Assembly: GCF_963678635.1 (NCBI RefSeq)
Contig: NC_087065.1
Span: forward strand, 22,401,254-22,465,253
Reading direction: 5' to 3'
From: Symsagittifera roscoffensis
Lineage: Eukaryota; Xenacoelomorpha; Acoela; Convolutidae
Length of the DNA stretch: 64,000 nt
The notes under the pieces were generated by a model. It was not told the origin of the DNA, ran no database searches, and saw only the letters and a program-made list of their open reading frames with translations. A program made the translations under genes and the position numbers. Within the stretch, counting starts at the first letter, position 1, and every line of letters begins with the position of its first letter. Of the stretch, positions 1 to 7,374 are shown in pieces.

Positions 1-728
1 TGTGACAACGTTTTATGTTGGGTTTGTTGTGGTTTTTCTTATGTCTTGTTGGTTATGTCCTTTTTCCAAAAAGCAAATTGTTCGTGGTATGGGTTTGTCT
101 TTCGACTTTTTTGTGTTTTATTATTTCTTTCTTAGACTTTATAATAGTCTTCAAAAGAATAAATTATCCAGTTTTAAACTGGGTTAATCCGGTTTGGGTA
201 CCGTTGGTTTCCTTTTCTTAGTCATGCTGTTATTCTATGATTTGTGGTATTTAGTAAGCTGCGTTGGTTAGTTTTGTTTAGTATATGATTCCTTTCCAAC
301 CGGGTTAAAGGAAAGTTTGAAACATGTTATTATATGTTAGAGTTGTTGAGTGTGAAAACTTGAAACTGAAATTCATTATTTTAAACAATTCTTCGTGGGC
401 GAGCTGTGCGAGTGTGGATAGAATTTCTGTGCGAATAAATGAGAATATCAAAAGGTTAGTACTGCATTTGCATTTTATTAATTTACTGCATAGAATTTGT
501 AAATTTACTGCTAGTTATGGGGGAAATTTAAGTTACAAATTTTCATCATAATTAGATTTACTGCTTGTGGGGAAAATTTTAGAAATGAATTTACTGCATT
601 GGTATTAAATTTATAAATTTATAAGTGTAAGAGATTAATAGAATTGTTGAAATCTGTTTGATGAAATTTGCGATCTTTATTTGTTTTTTGTGGTTTTTGT
701 AGGTGATCGTCGGATGAAGGCTAAAAAT
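1..728 (-). other. Left edge: 3' tail of the accessory cluster, no gene seen
   Basis: No convincing reading frame is present. The same strand composition as the retroelement continues (plus strand rich in T and G), so the element probably extends past the window edge. On the minus strand an AATAAA lies at 681-676, a possible polyadenylation signal for transcripts of the accessory genes. I searched this stretch for the palindromic start of the putative LTR at 16.48 kb and did not find it, so the 3' LTR is not in the window. Confidence 0.4.
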
Positions 729-807
729 CTAAGGAAAACATGGATAAAGTATGGTGAGTTTTTTAATATTTTAATTAGTTAGTTATATTCATTTAATTCA
801 TACTTAC
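729..807 (-). other. Possible 79-nt intron just after the last ORF
   Basis: On the minus strand a near-consensus donor CAG|GTAAGTATG begins 3 nt after the stop codon of the last accessory frame. A T-rich acceptor TTTTCCTTAG ends at 729. Size and acceptor are like those of small invertebrate introns. It would lie in the 3' UTR of the accessory mRNA. Seen as motifs only; splicing is inference. Confidence 0.35.
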
Positions 808-810
808 CTG

Positions 811-1542
811 TTAGTCGTCGGGGAAAAAACCGTGGGGGAAGATGTCGTGGATTAGTTCTGAAGTTGTTAGTAGTTTAGCTAAGATGCGGATGATATTTTT
901 AGTCTGAAGCAGTGGCCAAAGCAATTGAAGTGCCTTGATAGTGGTTAGTTCTTCAGTGCCAACTGCAAACTCATAAGGTGTGTTTTGGATTAGATTATAT
1001 AATTTGTGATTGAATTTAGTGTTGTGGATGAATTCTAAAATTGGGATTTCTATAGGTTGTACAAACTCGTGCGGGATAAGGAAGGGTCGGGATTCTTCGG
1101 CGTTGAAGGTCTTGGTGATGGGACAGAAGATGTACATTTGGGTTATGGGATCATAATTGCGAAGAATACCATGAAGGTTAGTATCTTTAATGCAATATGT
1201 GAAATTTAGGAAAAATGGTGAAGTGTATTTGGAATTAATGAATTGAAAACGATGGTGTGGTTGTCTAGAGGGTGTGTGTAGGTCAAAGTGATTTTGGATG
1301 AAGCGATAATAACTATATGTGTGGGTTTGTTTAGTGCGCAACATAATATCGTGTGAGCAGTGTAAATCTCTTTCGTGTAGTGCAAGGAAATGAAAGGTTA
1401 GTGAAAACATTTGGAAGCGTTCTTTAAAACTTTCGTATGCTTGTGTGTCTGTTAGTGCTTCTGAAATAATGTGATCAAACTTTCGGTCAAAGATGTTTAG
1501 TGTAAATATATATGGTGTCTTGATGAAAAATTTCTCGGTAAT
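811..1542 (-). CDS. C-terminal frame continuing ORF357 after one TAA (first ATG at 1410)
   Basis: This frame starts directly after the TAA that ends the 357-codon ORF (1545-1543), stays in the same frame, and is open for 243 codons to the stop at 811. The first ATG, at 1410, would give 199 aa. The residues before that ATG look as protein-like as those after it, so I read the stretch as the C-terminal part of one protein of about 600 codons split by a single stop. It is rich in His, Phe and Tyr, has no membrane segment, and I recognise no family. Either the stop is a disabling mutation, or the stop is read through, or the ATG gives a separate protein. The sequence cannot decide between these. 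Confidence 0.5.
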   Translation of the reverse strand: MTEKFFIKTPYIFTLNIFDRKFDHIISEALTDTQAYESFKERFQMFSLTFHFLALHERDLHCSHDIMLRTKQTHTYSYYRFIQNHFDLHTPSRQPHHRFQFINSKYTSPFFLNFTYCIKDTNLHGILRNYDPITQMYIFCPITKTFNAEESRPFLIPHEFVQPIEIPILEFIHNTKFNHKLYNLIQNTPYEFAVGTEELTTIKALQLLWPLLQTKNIIRILAKLLTTSELIHDIFPHGFFPDD

Positions 1543-2616
1543 TTATGGATTAGCGAAGCGATCGTCGTCTAAGAATTGATCTTGGTTAGCTCTGATGATG
1601 TTGTGATCATAGTATTCGAGTGTATATTCGTTAGCTCTAGGTGCAGTGTGTGTTTTTAGTGATTTTTTATATCCAACGTAAGTAAATTGTCTAGCGGTTA
1701 GTGGTGTAGTGAGTCGATATAGCATGTCCGTATTTCGCTCTATATCGATGTGAGTGTTAGATAAAGGTAAGCAAAGAGGGTTAGTAAAATGATAATATGA
1801 GTTCCAAGAGAGAGTGGGCATTAAAACGTATTCATCTACAAAGTTGCGTGTTTCGTTAGTGTCGTGGGGGGTGTTTAAGGTGTATTGTGGGAATGAGGGT
1901 AAGGTGATGGCTAAAAATTCTTTTGTGTTAGTATGCTTGGGGTGGTTGATGTATTCACGGGCTGTTCCTGGTTTTGCTGGGAAAGGATGGTTGGGGAACT
2001 TTCTTTTAAAGGTGCGGTAAGCTCTATTAGTGTTGAGTGAAGATTCAGTTGATGTGGATGATGGTGCTAATGATTCAGTATAATTTGAAGAGGGTGTAGG
2101 GGTAGGGGGGTTGGATGAATTTATTGTGGAGGAGATTTGGTTTATGGTTGGGGTATTAAGGTGGTAGGGTTGTTGTTGAAGGGTAATAAAATTATCTAGC
2201 TCTGGGGAGATTCGGGGGGTGTCTGGAGAATGAGATGATTGGTCAGAATGGTATGAGGAGTAGGTTGGGGTAACTCGGGAAGCATAAGAGGGTGTGGGAG
2301 TGATTGGGTCAGGGTTATTGGATAATATGGGTTGAAAAGGGGGTTGAGAAAATTTAGAAGAGTTATGAAAATTATTGGATGGGGATGGTTCTGAGTCGGC
2401 AAATTCATCGGGGGTTTCAATATTCGGGTTATTGAGTTGTGAGATGGAATATAAAACTGAGATGTGTGAATTAGTGTCGGAATTCATGCCTGATGTTACA
2501 TTACTAGATGGAAAATCGGGTGGCGGAAAAGCAAAAAGTGGTATTATTGGGATTGGAGAGGTAAGATTGGTTGGGTGGGAATTTGATCGGTGTAGTGATC
2601 CAAGTTGGCGGCTCAT
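1543..2616 (-). CDS. Accessory ORF of 357 aa, Pro/Ser/Thr-rich N-terminal half
   Basis: ORF of 357 codons whose ATG overlaps the envelope stop by four bases (ATGA), so it may be translated by reinitiation after the envelope frame or from a spliced mRNA. Residues 1-190 are low complexity, dominated by Pro, Ser, Thr and Asn, typical of an extended or O-glycosylated region. Residues 200-357 are mixed composition and look globular, with a motif RTFKRKFPNHPFPAKP near residue 200. There is no signal peptide or transmembrane segment. The ORF ends in TAA, after which the same frame stays open to 811. No known family recognised. Its place in a tight cluster with gag-pol and envelope suggests a retroelement accessory protein. 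Confidence 0.6.
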   Translation of the reverse strand: MSRQLGSLHRSNSHPTNLTSPIPIIPLFAFPPPDFPSSNVTSGMNSDTNSHISVLYSISQLNNPNIETPDEFADSEPSPSNNFHNSSKFSQPPFQPILSNNPDPITPTPSYASRVTPTYSSYHSDQSSHSPDTPRISPELDNFITLQQQPYHLNTPTINQISSTINSSNPPTPTPSSNYTESLAPSSTSTESSLNTNRAYRTFKRKFPNHPFPAKPGTAREYINHPKHTNTKEFLAITLPSFPQYTLNTPHDTNETRNFVDEYVLMPTLSWNSYYHFTNPLCLPLSNTHIDIERNTDMLYRLTTPLTARQFTYVGYKKSLKTHTAPRANEYTLEYYDHNIIRANQDQFLDDDRFANP

Positions 2617-5231
2617 CGTGGGCTAAAAAAATGATTATTTTGAGACTGAAAAGCGGTGGTATGGGGTTGTTCAATAATTTGTTCATAAGTATTTTGATCT
2701 TGTGACTGGTGTGTCATTATATGTTGGATGGGACTTTGTGATGTGGTGAGTCGAAAATTTGGATTATGTGTGATGGCTAAATTTCGAAAATTTCGTGGGA
2801 CTAGGGATAGTGGATGGTTATTTGGTAGGGGTGGTAATTGTGGTGCCGTTGGCGTTATGTCTACATTGTTATGTTCTTCGTCGTATGTATTTTGTCGTGT
2901 TGCTATTTTTGTGTTATATTCTTTTATTTGTGCGTCTAAAAGAATTTTGTTTATAGATGTAGAAAAGATTCCAAAAAATCCTGCAAAGAGTATGCGTGCT
3001 ACGCTTGCTTGTCTGTTTACTTGTGTGTGTATAGCACATGTGTTGTAGATTCCTTTTAAAAGTGAGAAAAGAAATCCAATAAAGTTAAACATTGCGTATA
3101 AAATAGTCAATTTTTCTAAGATGTAGTAGGGCCATCCTAGAAAATCGAGGATCTCATTTTTGAGTGTAACAAAGCTAAAAATGTTAATTGGTGATATATC
3201 TTGGGGACGGTATTTTTCACCGTTTAGATATATATAATCTTTAATGTCTTTAAAATATCCGCTATAGTCTTGCGTGTAGATATCGGCAAATCCTGCGGTT
3301 TCTGCAAGTTTGCGTAAATTTTGGTCTATTGATTGTCTTTGTATAGTGTCCATTTGTGTTAATAATTCTTGGAATTGTTGTGTTCTAATGTGATGTTGAA
3401 TATCTGATTTTGAATAGATTCCTATTGATTGTAAGTCTATATTTGGGTTTCGAGCAATAGCGCGAATGCTTTCTGGTGAAAATTTTTTGAGTGATTGCAT
3501 TAATGTGGGATATGGAGTGAGAAGATAATATTTATTTTCATCAGGGTTTAGTTGTACTACATTGTGGCTGTTTTCTGATCCATATGGGACTGCGGTATCC
3601 CAGAAATAGGTTCTTCGTGAAAGTGTATCCACGAAATGTACTTTATTCTTATAAAAGATAGGGATTCTTTTATAACATCGTTTATCTTCAAAAACGTATA
3701 GTGGTGATACTTTTTTAGTACAAGTATAAAACCATAAGATGTTTCCTTCATAGTCTAAAAAATTTGATCTATTTCCAGATAATAAGTATCCTGCGTAGGG
3801 TATTTTTAATACTGCTAGTGCAAGTGATTGTAATATTTGTGTTCGTTCTAATTCGCATAGTTGGTGTAGTGTTTCTAATTCGGAGAGTGACATTTCTTGA
3901 AAAATTCGGCTAATTGTATAATCTAGTTTCATATCTAAATGAATATCATAGTGGATATTACCGAAATATGTAGTATTCATTAGTGATAATTCTTGTAAGC
4001 GTGTGCTTCTGGTGTCATGGGGTTTTAGATGTCCACCAGGTTGTCCGTTGCTTTTTTCAAAATTAACTGGTATATAGGATGTTCCTTCGTTTGGAGGATG
4101 ACCTGTGGCATATGGGTCGATTTTTACTTTTCCAGTGGTCATGTCGAATCCTTTTTCGTATTCAACTAATATTTCAGAGTATTGTGTTCTGTGAAGTGGA
4201 TTCCTGTATTTACATGCAAGTTCTGTTTCTTGATATATTTGAAAACGTGTCAATTTATTTTCTATATTGTCTATGTTTCTAAAATTAGAACTTAGTTTTC
4301 GTGATGGATGGACTTGTTCATATGGAATTGATTGTATAAAATATTTTTCGTGAAATTTTATCATACGAGCGTGTATTTTTGCTACTTGAAATGTTGTACA
4401 TGTATCTTCGGGGAACCAAACAATGGTTGCTTGTGTTCTCGTTGTAGGGTCGCAATAACCTTGATCATTTTTACAAGGTAATCGGATTCCTTGATAGATC
4501 ATTGTATTATCTGATAAATCTCGTGTTAGTTGTATTTTTTCGAGTTGTATTTTCCAATCAAAAAACATTATTTCTTGGTATCCTTTATTTTTTGTGTCTG
4601 CTTTGCAGTTTGATGGGTCATTTATACCAATGTGTGGTATCCAATGTTTATCGTGTAGGTCATAGGTTAATCGTCCGTGTGCGCCGTTATACGGGTATTT
4701 TTCGTCTAGTTTTATATGTCCTTGGTGTCTTTCAAGTTGTGATTGATGTACAGAGTCTGAAAAAACTTGAAAATTAACTAACTTTCTTGCGGAGTTTTTA
4801 TTTTGTGTGATGTTTAGTCTAAGTAATTCATTTTTACAATCGTCGGGATTGAGATGTAAAAGACGTTCTATATTACTCTGATAGAATGATTCATGGTCAA
4901 GTCGGTTTTTGTTTCCGTTCGAGACTTGTGAACAATGTACTTTCTTTTCGGAAAATGTTGCTGTGAATTTATAACCTGTAACTGTTGTTGCTCGGGCTTT
5001 TGAATAGAGTGTTGCTATTACATCTGTGGTTTCTATAGCTTGTGGTTCTGTTTCACATTGTGATACTTGATTTATTGCATATTTATGTAGTGTTTTTTGT
5101 TCATTTTCTTCACAATCGTAATGTGTTACTAATAAATCTTGTGGTCCTGTACGAGGGGAAGGGTTTATGTTTTGATTTGAGATTACTAGAAAAAGGAGTT
5201 GGAGAAAAATTAATAATTTTAGAATATACAT
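2613..5231 (-). CDS. env: Envelope-like glycoprotein, 872 aa
   Basis: Single ORF with a clear signal peptide (about residues 1-18, hydrophobic core LLIFLQLLFLVIS), a long Cys-containing ectodomain with NIT, NTT and NRS glycosylation sites, a hydrophobic membrane segment near residues 705-727 and a second hydrophobic stretch near 744-760, then a Pro/His-rich tail of about 100 residues. Around residues 516-540 a Cys-Tyr-x-x-Ile-Pro-Ile motif is followed by Phe-Val-Asp and a conserved Arg, a pattern that reminds me of glycoproteins of some arthropod and nematode negative-strand RNA viruses (chuvirus/nyamivirus type). That assignment is tentative. Its ATG overlaps the last codons of the upstream 378-codon frame and its stop overlaps the next ATG. 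The role as a membrane fusion or receptor-binding protein is inferred from architecture and position after gag-pol. Confidence 0.75.
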   Translation of the reverse strand: MYILKLLIFLQLLFLVISNQNINPSPRTGPQDLLVTHYDCEENEQKTLHKYAINQVSQCETEPQAIETTDVIATLYSKARATTVTGYKFTATFSEKKVHCSQVSNGNKNRLDHESFYQSNIERLLHLNPDDCKNELLRLNITQNKNSARKLVNFQVFSDSVHQSQLERHQGHIKLDEKYPYNGAHGRLTYDLHDKHWIPHIGINDPSNCKADTKNKGYQEIMFFDWKIQLEKIQLTRDLSDNTMIYQGIRLPCKNDQGYCDPTTRTQATIVWFPEDTCTTFQVAKIHARMIKFHEKYFIQSIPYEQVHPSRKLSSNFRNIDNIENKLTRFQIYQETELACKYRNPLHRTQYSEILVEYEKGFDMTTGKVKIDPYATGHPPNEGTSYIPVNFEKSNGQPGGHLKPHDTRSTRLQELSLMNTTYFGNIHYDIHLDMKLDYTISRIFQEMSLSELETLHQLCELERTQILQSLALAVLKIPYAGYLLSGNRSNFLDYEGNILWFYTCTKKVSPLYVFEDKRCYKRIPIFYKNKVHFVDTLSRRTYFWDTAVPYGSENSHNVVQLNPDENKYYLLTPYPTLMQSLKKFSPESIRAIARNPNIDLQSIGIYSKSDIQHHIRTQQFQELLTQMDTIQRQSIDQNLRKLAETAGFADIYTQDYSGYFKDIKDYIYLNGEKYRPQDISPINIFSFVTLKNEILDFLGWPYYILEKLTILYAMFNFIGFLFSLLKGIYNTCAIHTQVNRQASVARILFAGFFGIFSTSINKILLDAQIKEYNTKIATRQNTYDEEHNNVDITPTAPQLPPLPNNHPLSLVPRNFRNLAITHNPNFRLTTSQSPIQHIMTHQSQDQNTYEQIIEQPHTTAFQSQNNHFFSPR

Positions 5232-6355
5232 GTGTATGATAATCCTGAGTATGGATTATAAAATGTAATGTAGCCAATTGTGTTTTTGGTATATCTGTCG
5301 TATTTGTATATTACTTCAGTAGTTATAAACGGTGGTGGTAGTGATTGAGCTGTTATGTTAGGTGGATTTAATGGGTAGGGATGTTGGGTAATATTATTTA
5401 ACTTAACTGTGATTTCAAACTTTAATTGTAAACTGTTTTGTTGGAGTATTTGAATATTGTGATCACGGATATCGTTGTGAATATCTTGGCGATATTGTAA
5501 TCTATTAAGTGCCCAGTTATGAAGGCGGTTACTTTCTTGATGTTGTCCAAATAACGGTGGAGGTGCTGTAAATGTATTCCAATCTAGTCTTAAAGGAATA
5601 TTTATTGATGATTGTTCTCGATATCTGGCGTCGAGATTATTTGGAAAATTTAAGTTAAAAGGTGGTGGTGAAATCTGGCTTATTGATGGTGTTGATGGTA
5701 GTGATAATGTTTCTGGTAGTGATGAGGATGTTGTTGTATCCGTAGAAATATCTATTGGATTATTGACTAAATTTAATTCACCTTGTGTAAATGAATGTGT
5801 TGTCCAATATGGTAGTCGTGATGCCTGGTTTGGGGGGTTAAAGGGATTTTCACGTATTTGTTCAGATGTTGGTGTTGAACCTAAGTAATCTGATGGTAGG
5901 CTTGAGGTGCTACGTTGTGAAAGAAGCGTAGGGGTTTCTGGTAATATACCAATGGGGTTTTCTGGAGTGTTTTGTGATGGGGATTGAGGTATATCAAAAT
6001 GAACTCGGGGAGTTTGAAAATTTCTGTTTCGTCGAGGATGTATAATTTGTCTATTTATTTCGACTGTATTTTGGTTTTGACTAGGATTTCTTATTCTACT
6101 TAGTTCTTGTGGTAGTGTTGGGTATAGGTTATATGTTGGTTCGCTTAGAGGTGCTTGTCGTTGAACTGGTTCTAGTGGTTCTGATAAACGAGCATGTCGT
6201 TCTTCAAAAGTGTATGGACTGTCTTGAAAAGAAATTCGTGTAGATGTTTGAGGATTTTGAGTAATTGAAGGTGGTGTTTGGTTATCCTGGGATGATGTCG
6301 GTGAAGACTGACTTTGTGACTGTTGGGTAGCAATTTTTGATGGATTTTTGAATTG
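5219..6355 (-). CDS. 378-codon open frame with no ATG, Pro/Ser/Thr/Gln-rich
   Basis: I translated this frame base by base: it is open from the TAA at 6358-6356 to the TAA at 5221-5219 and contains no methionine codon at all. The first 230 residues are rich in Pro, Ser, Thr, Gln and Asn; the last 130 look more ordered, with a hydrophobic-alternating stretch before the end. It ends inside the start of env: the frame reads through the env ATG and stops 10 nt later. Because it cannot start with AUG, it must be reached by splicing or by non-AUG initiation. An AG at about 6326 on the minus strand, preceded by CTACCCAAC, is a possible acceptor. Frameshifting from the 62-aa ORF is excluded because an in-frame stop lies between. 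Function unknown; same strand and spacing as its neighbours point to a retroelement accessory protein. Confidence 0.55.
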   Translation of the reverse strand, partial: QFKNPSKIATQQSQSQSSPTSSQDNQTPPSITQNPQTSTRISFQDSPYTFEERHARLSEPLEPVQRQAPLSEPTYNLYPTLPQELSRIRNPSQNQNTVEINRQIIHPRRNRNFQTPRVHFDIPQSPSQNTPENPIGILPETPTLLSQRSTSSLPSDYLGSTPTSEQIRENPFNPPNQASRLPYWTTHSFTQGELNLVNNPIDISTDTTTSSSLPETLSLPSTPSISQISPPPFNLNFPNNLDARYREQSSINIPLRLDWNTFTAPPPLFGQHQESNRLHNWALNRLQYRQDIHNDIRDHNIQILQQNSLQLKFEITVKLNNITQHPYPLNPPNITAQSLPPPFITTEVIYKYDRYTKNTIGYITFYNPYSGLSYTCIF

Positions 6356-6360
6356 TTACT

Positions 6361-6549
6361 TTAGTGGGAAGGTTTATGTTTATTATAATATTCTTCCAAA
6401 AAAAGAATTAGAAGGATTGTTGCTAGGGCAAATGTGAAGATTGCTTTCTTTATACATTTACATATTGTCAAAATGAGGGATGATAAGAATGCTATGAAAA
6501 TTACAAACAATAAAAAAATATCAGTTCTACTGAAAATTTTTCGTATCAT
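6361..6549 (-). CDS. Small hydrophobic membrane protein, 62 aa
   Basis: A 62-codon ORF with two hydrophobic stretches (about residues 11-29 and 36-51), separated by Cys and Lys residues, and a charged C-terminus. Its ATG overlaps the TGA of the preceding 76-aa ORF in an ATGA arrangement. Two membrane segments in so short a protein resemble viroporin-like or envelope-associated accessory proteins, but there is no sequence family I can name. The repeated tight packing with neighbours is the main argument that it is a real gene. Confidence 0.45.
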   Translation of the reverse strand: MIRKIFSRTDIFLLFVIFIAFLSSLILTICKCIKKAIFTFALATILLILFLEEYYNKHKPSH

Positions 6550-6776
6550 TTAGACAAGTTATATGAATCGTACCTGTGGATGTAATCAAGGGTTTTGGAA
6601 AGTTGGAGGAATAGTTCGAGTATAGTGTAGAAAATTAAAAAAATGTTACAAAAAATGATTAGGATTATTAGAAAAGATTCAAGTATATCAAAAAGAAATA
6701 TTATAAAGGTTTCAAGTATTGTAAAAAATTTTTTAAAATTTATGAGTATTTGAGTAACTGATTGAGAGAAGAGCAT
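6546..6776 (-). CDS. Small hydrophobic membrane protein, 76 aa
   Basis: A 76-codon ORF, almost wholly Ile, Leu and Phe between residues 10 and 60, with two or three possible membrane passes and a polar C-terminus (HRYDSYNLSK). The ATG follows the stop of a 50-codon frame directly (TAAATG), and its own TGA overlaps the next ATG. No family recognised. AT-rich DNA can give hydrophobic ORFs by chance, so coding status rests mainly on the start-stop linkage. Confidence 0.42.
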   Translation of the reverse strand: MLFSQSVTQILINFKKFFTILETFIIFLFDILESFLIILIIFCNIFLIFYTILELFLQLSKTLDYIHRYDSYNLSK

Positions 6777-6929
6777 TTAAGAAATGATCTCTTGGTCGAA
6801 TATTTTTTGCTGTTCGAGGCAATTTTCTAGTGTGGTCGGATTATTTATTAGTTTTTTGACAAGTGGGTTGAGTTTTGTAAAAAATTGTTGGGGGCAATTT
6901 TCATGGTGATCGGGAGGTCGTCTTTTTCT
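6777..6929 (-). CDS. 50-codon frame without ATG, basic N-terminus
   Basis: Open from a TAA at 6932-6930 to the TAA at 6779-6777, with no ATG. It begins with a basic stretch RKRRPP and continues with Gln, Asn and Cys residues. The stop abuts the ATG of the 76-aa ORF. It could be the last exon of a small spliced protein or chance. The basic motif would suit nucleic-acid binding or nuclear import, but this is speculation. Confidence 0.25.
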   Translation of the reverse strand, partial: RKRRPPDHHENCPQQFFTKLNPLVKKLINNPTTLENCLEQQKIFDQEIIS

Positions 6930-6932
6930 TTA

Positions 6933-7374
6933 TTTTTGTTTGTCAAATGATCCGGGGTATGGTGAGATTTTTATACTTTAGGCTAATTAAAATGTTCATT
7001 TTGTTACTTTAGGCTAAGTTAACAAATTTGCTTTGGGGGTATTCGTGGTCTGAGTTGGGGAAATATTGTTGATCTTTGGGTTATTAGATAAGGGAGGGGT
7101 ACGGTATTATGGTGATATTTATTTTAGTTGTCAAGTTGGAGTGGTTTGCTTATTTTTGACCTGGAGGTCGTAAAGTTATAGTTATAGATAAGCCTGGAGT
7201 TCTATATGATTCGTCTAATTGGTCTTAGTTTGAGTTAGAGAAAGTGACGGATTGGATGAATCCTATTGGTCTATTTTGAACTAGAATTATTACATACTTG
7301 TCAGCATGTTATTTTGAAAAATGTAAATGAAAAATGTTTCGAAGGTTTCAAGATAGTGAAGTATAATGTTAAAA
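6933..7374 (-). other. Spacer between gag-pol and accessory cluster
   Basis: About 440 bp with no sustained reading frame on either strand. It separates the gag-pol stop from the first accessory frame and would be a natural place for a splice acceptor feeding the downstream ORFs. I see no LTR-like sequence here, so the element does not end after pol. Confidence 0.35.

Noticed and set aside
324..551. 75-codon plus-strand ORF near the left edge
   Set aside because: No domain, signal or splice support, and it is antisense to the element.
6356..6363. Programmed frameshift from the 62-aa ORF into the 378-codon frame
   Set aside because: The downstream frame has a TAA at 6358-6356 and the upstream ORF stops at 6363-6361, so no shift site can bridge them.
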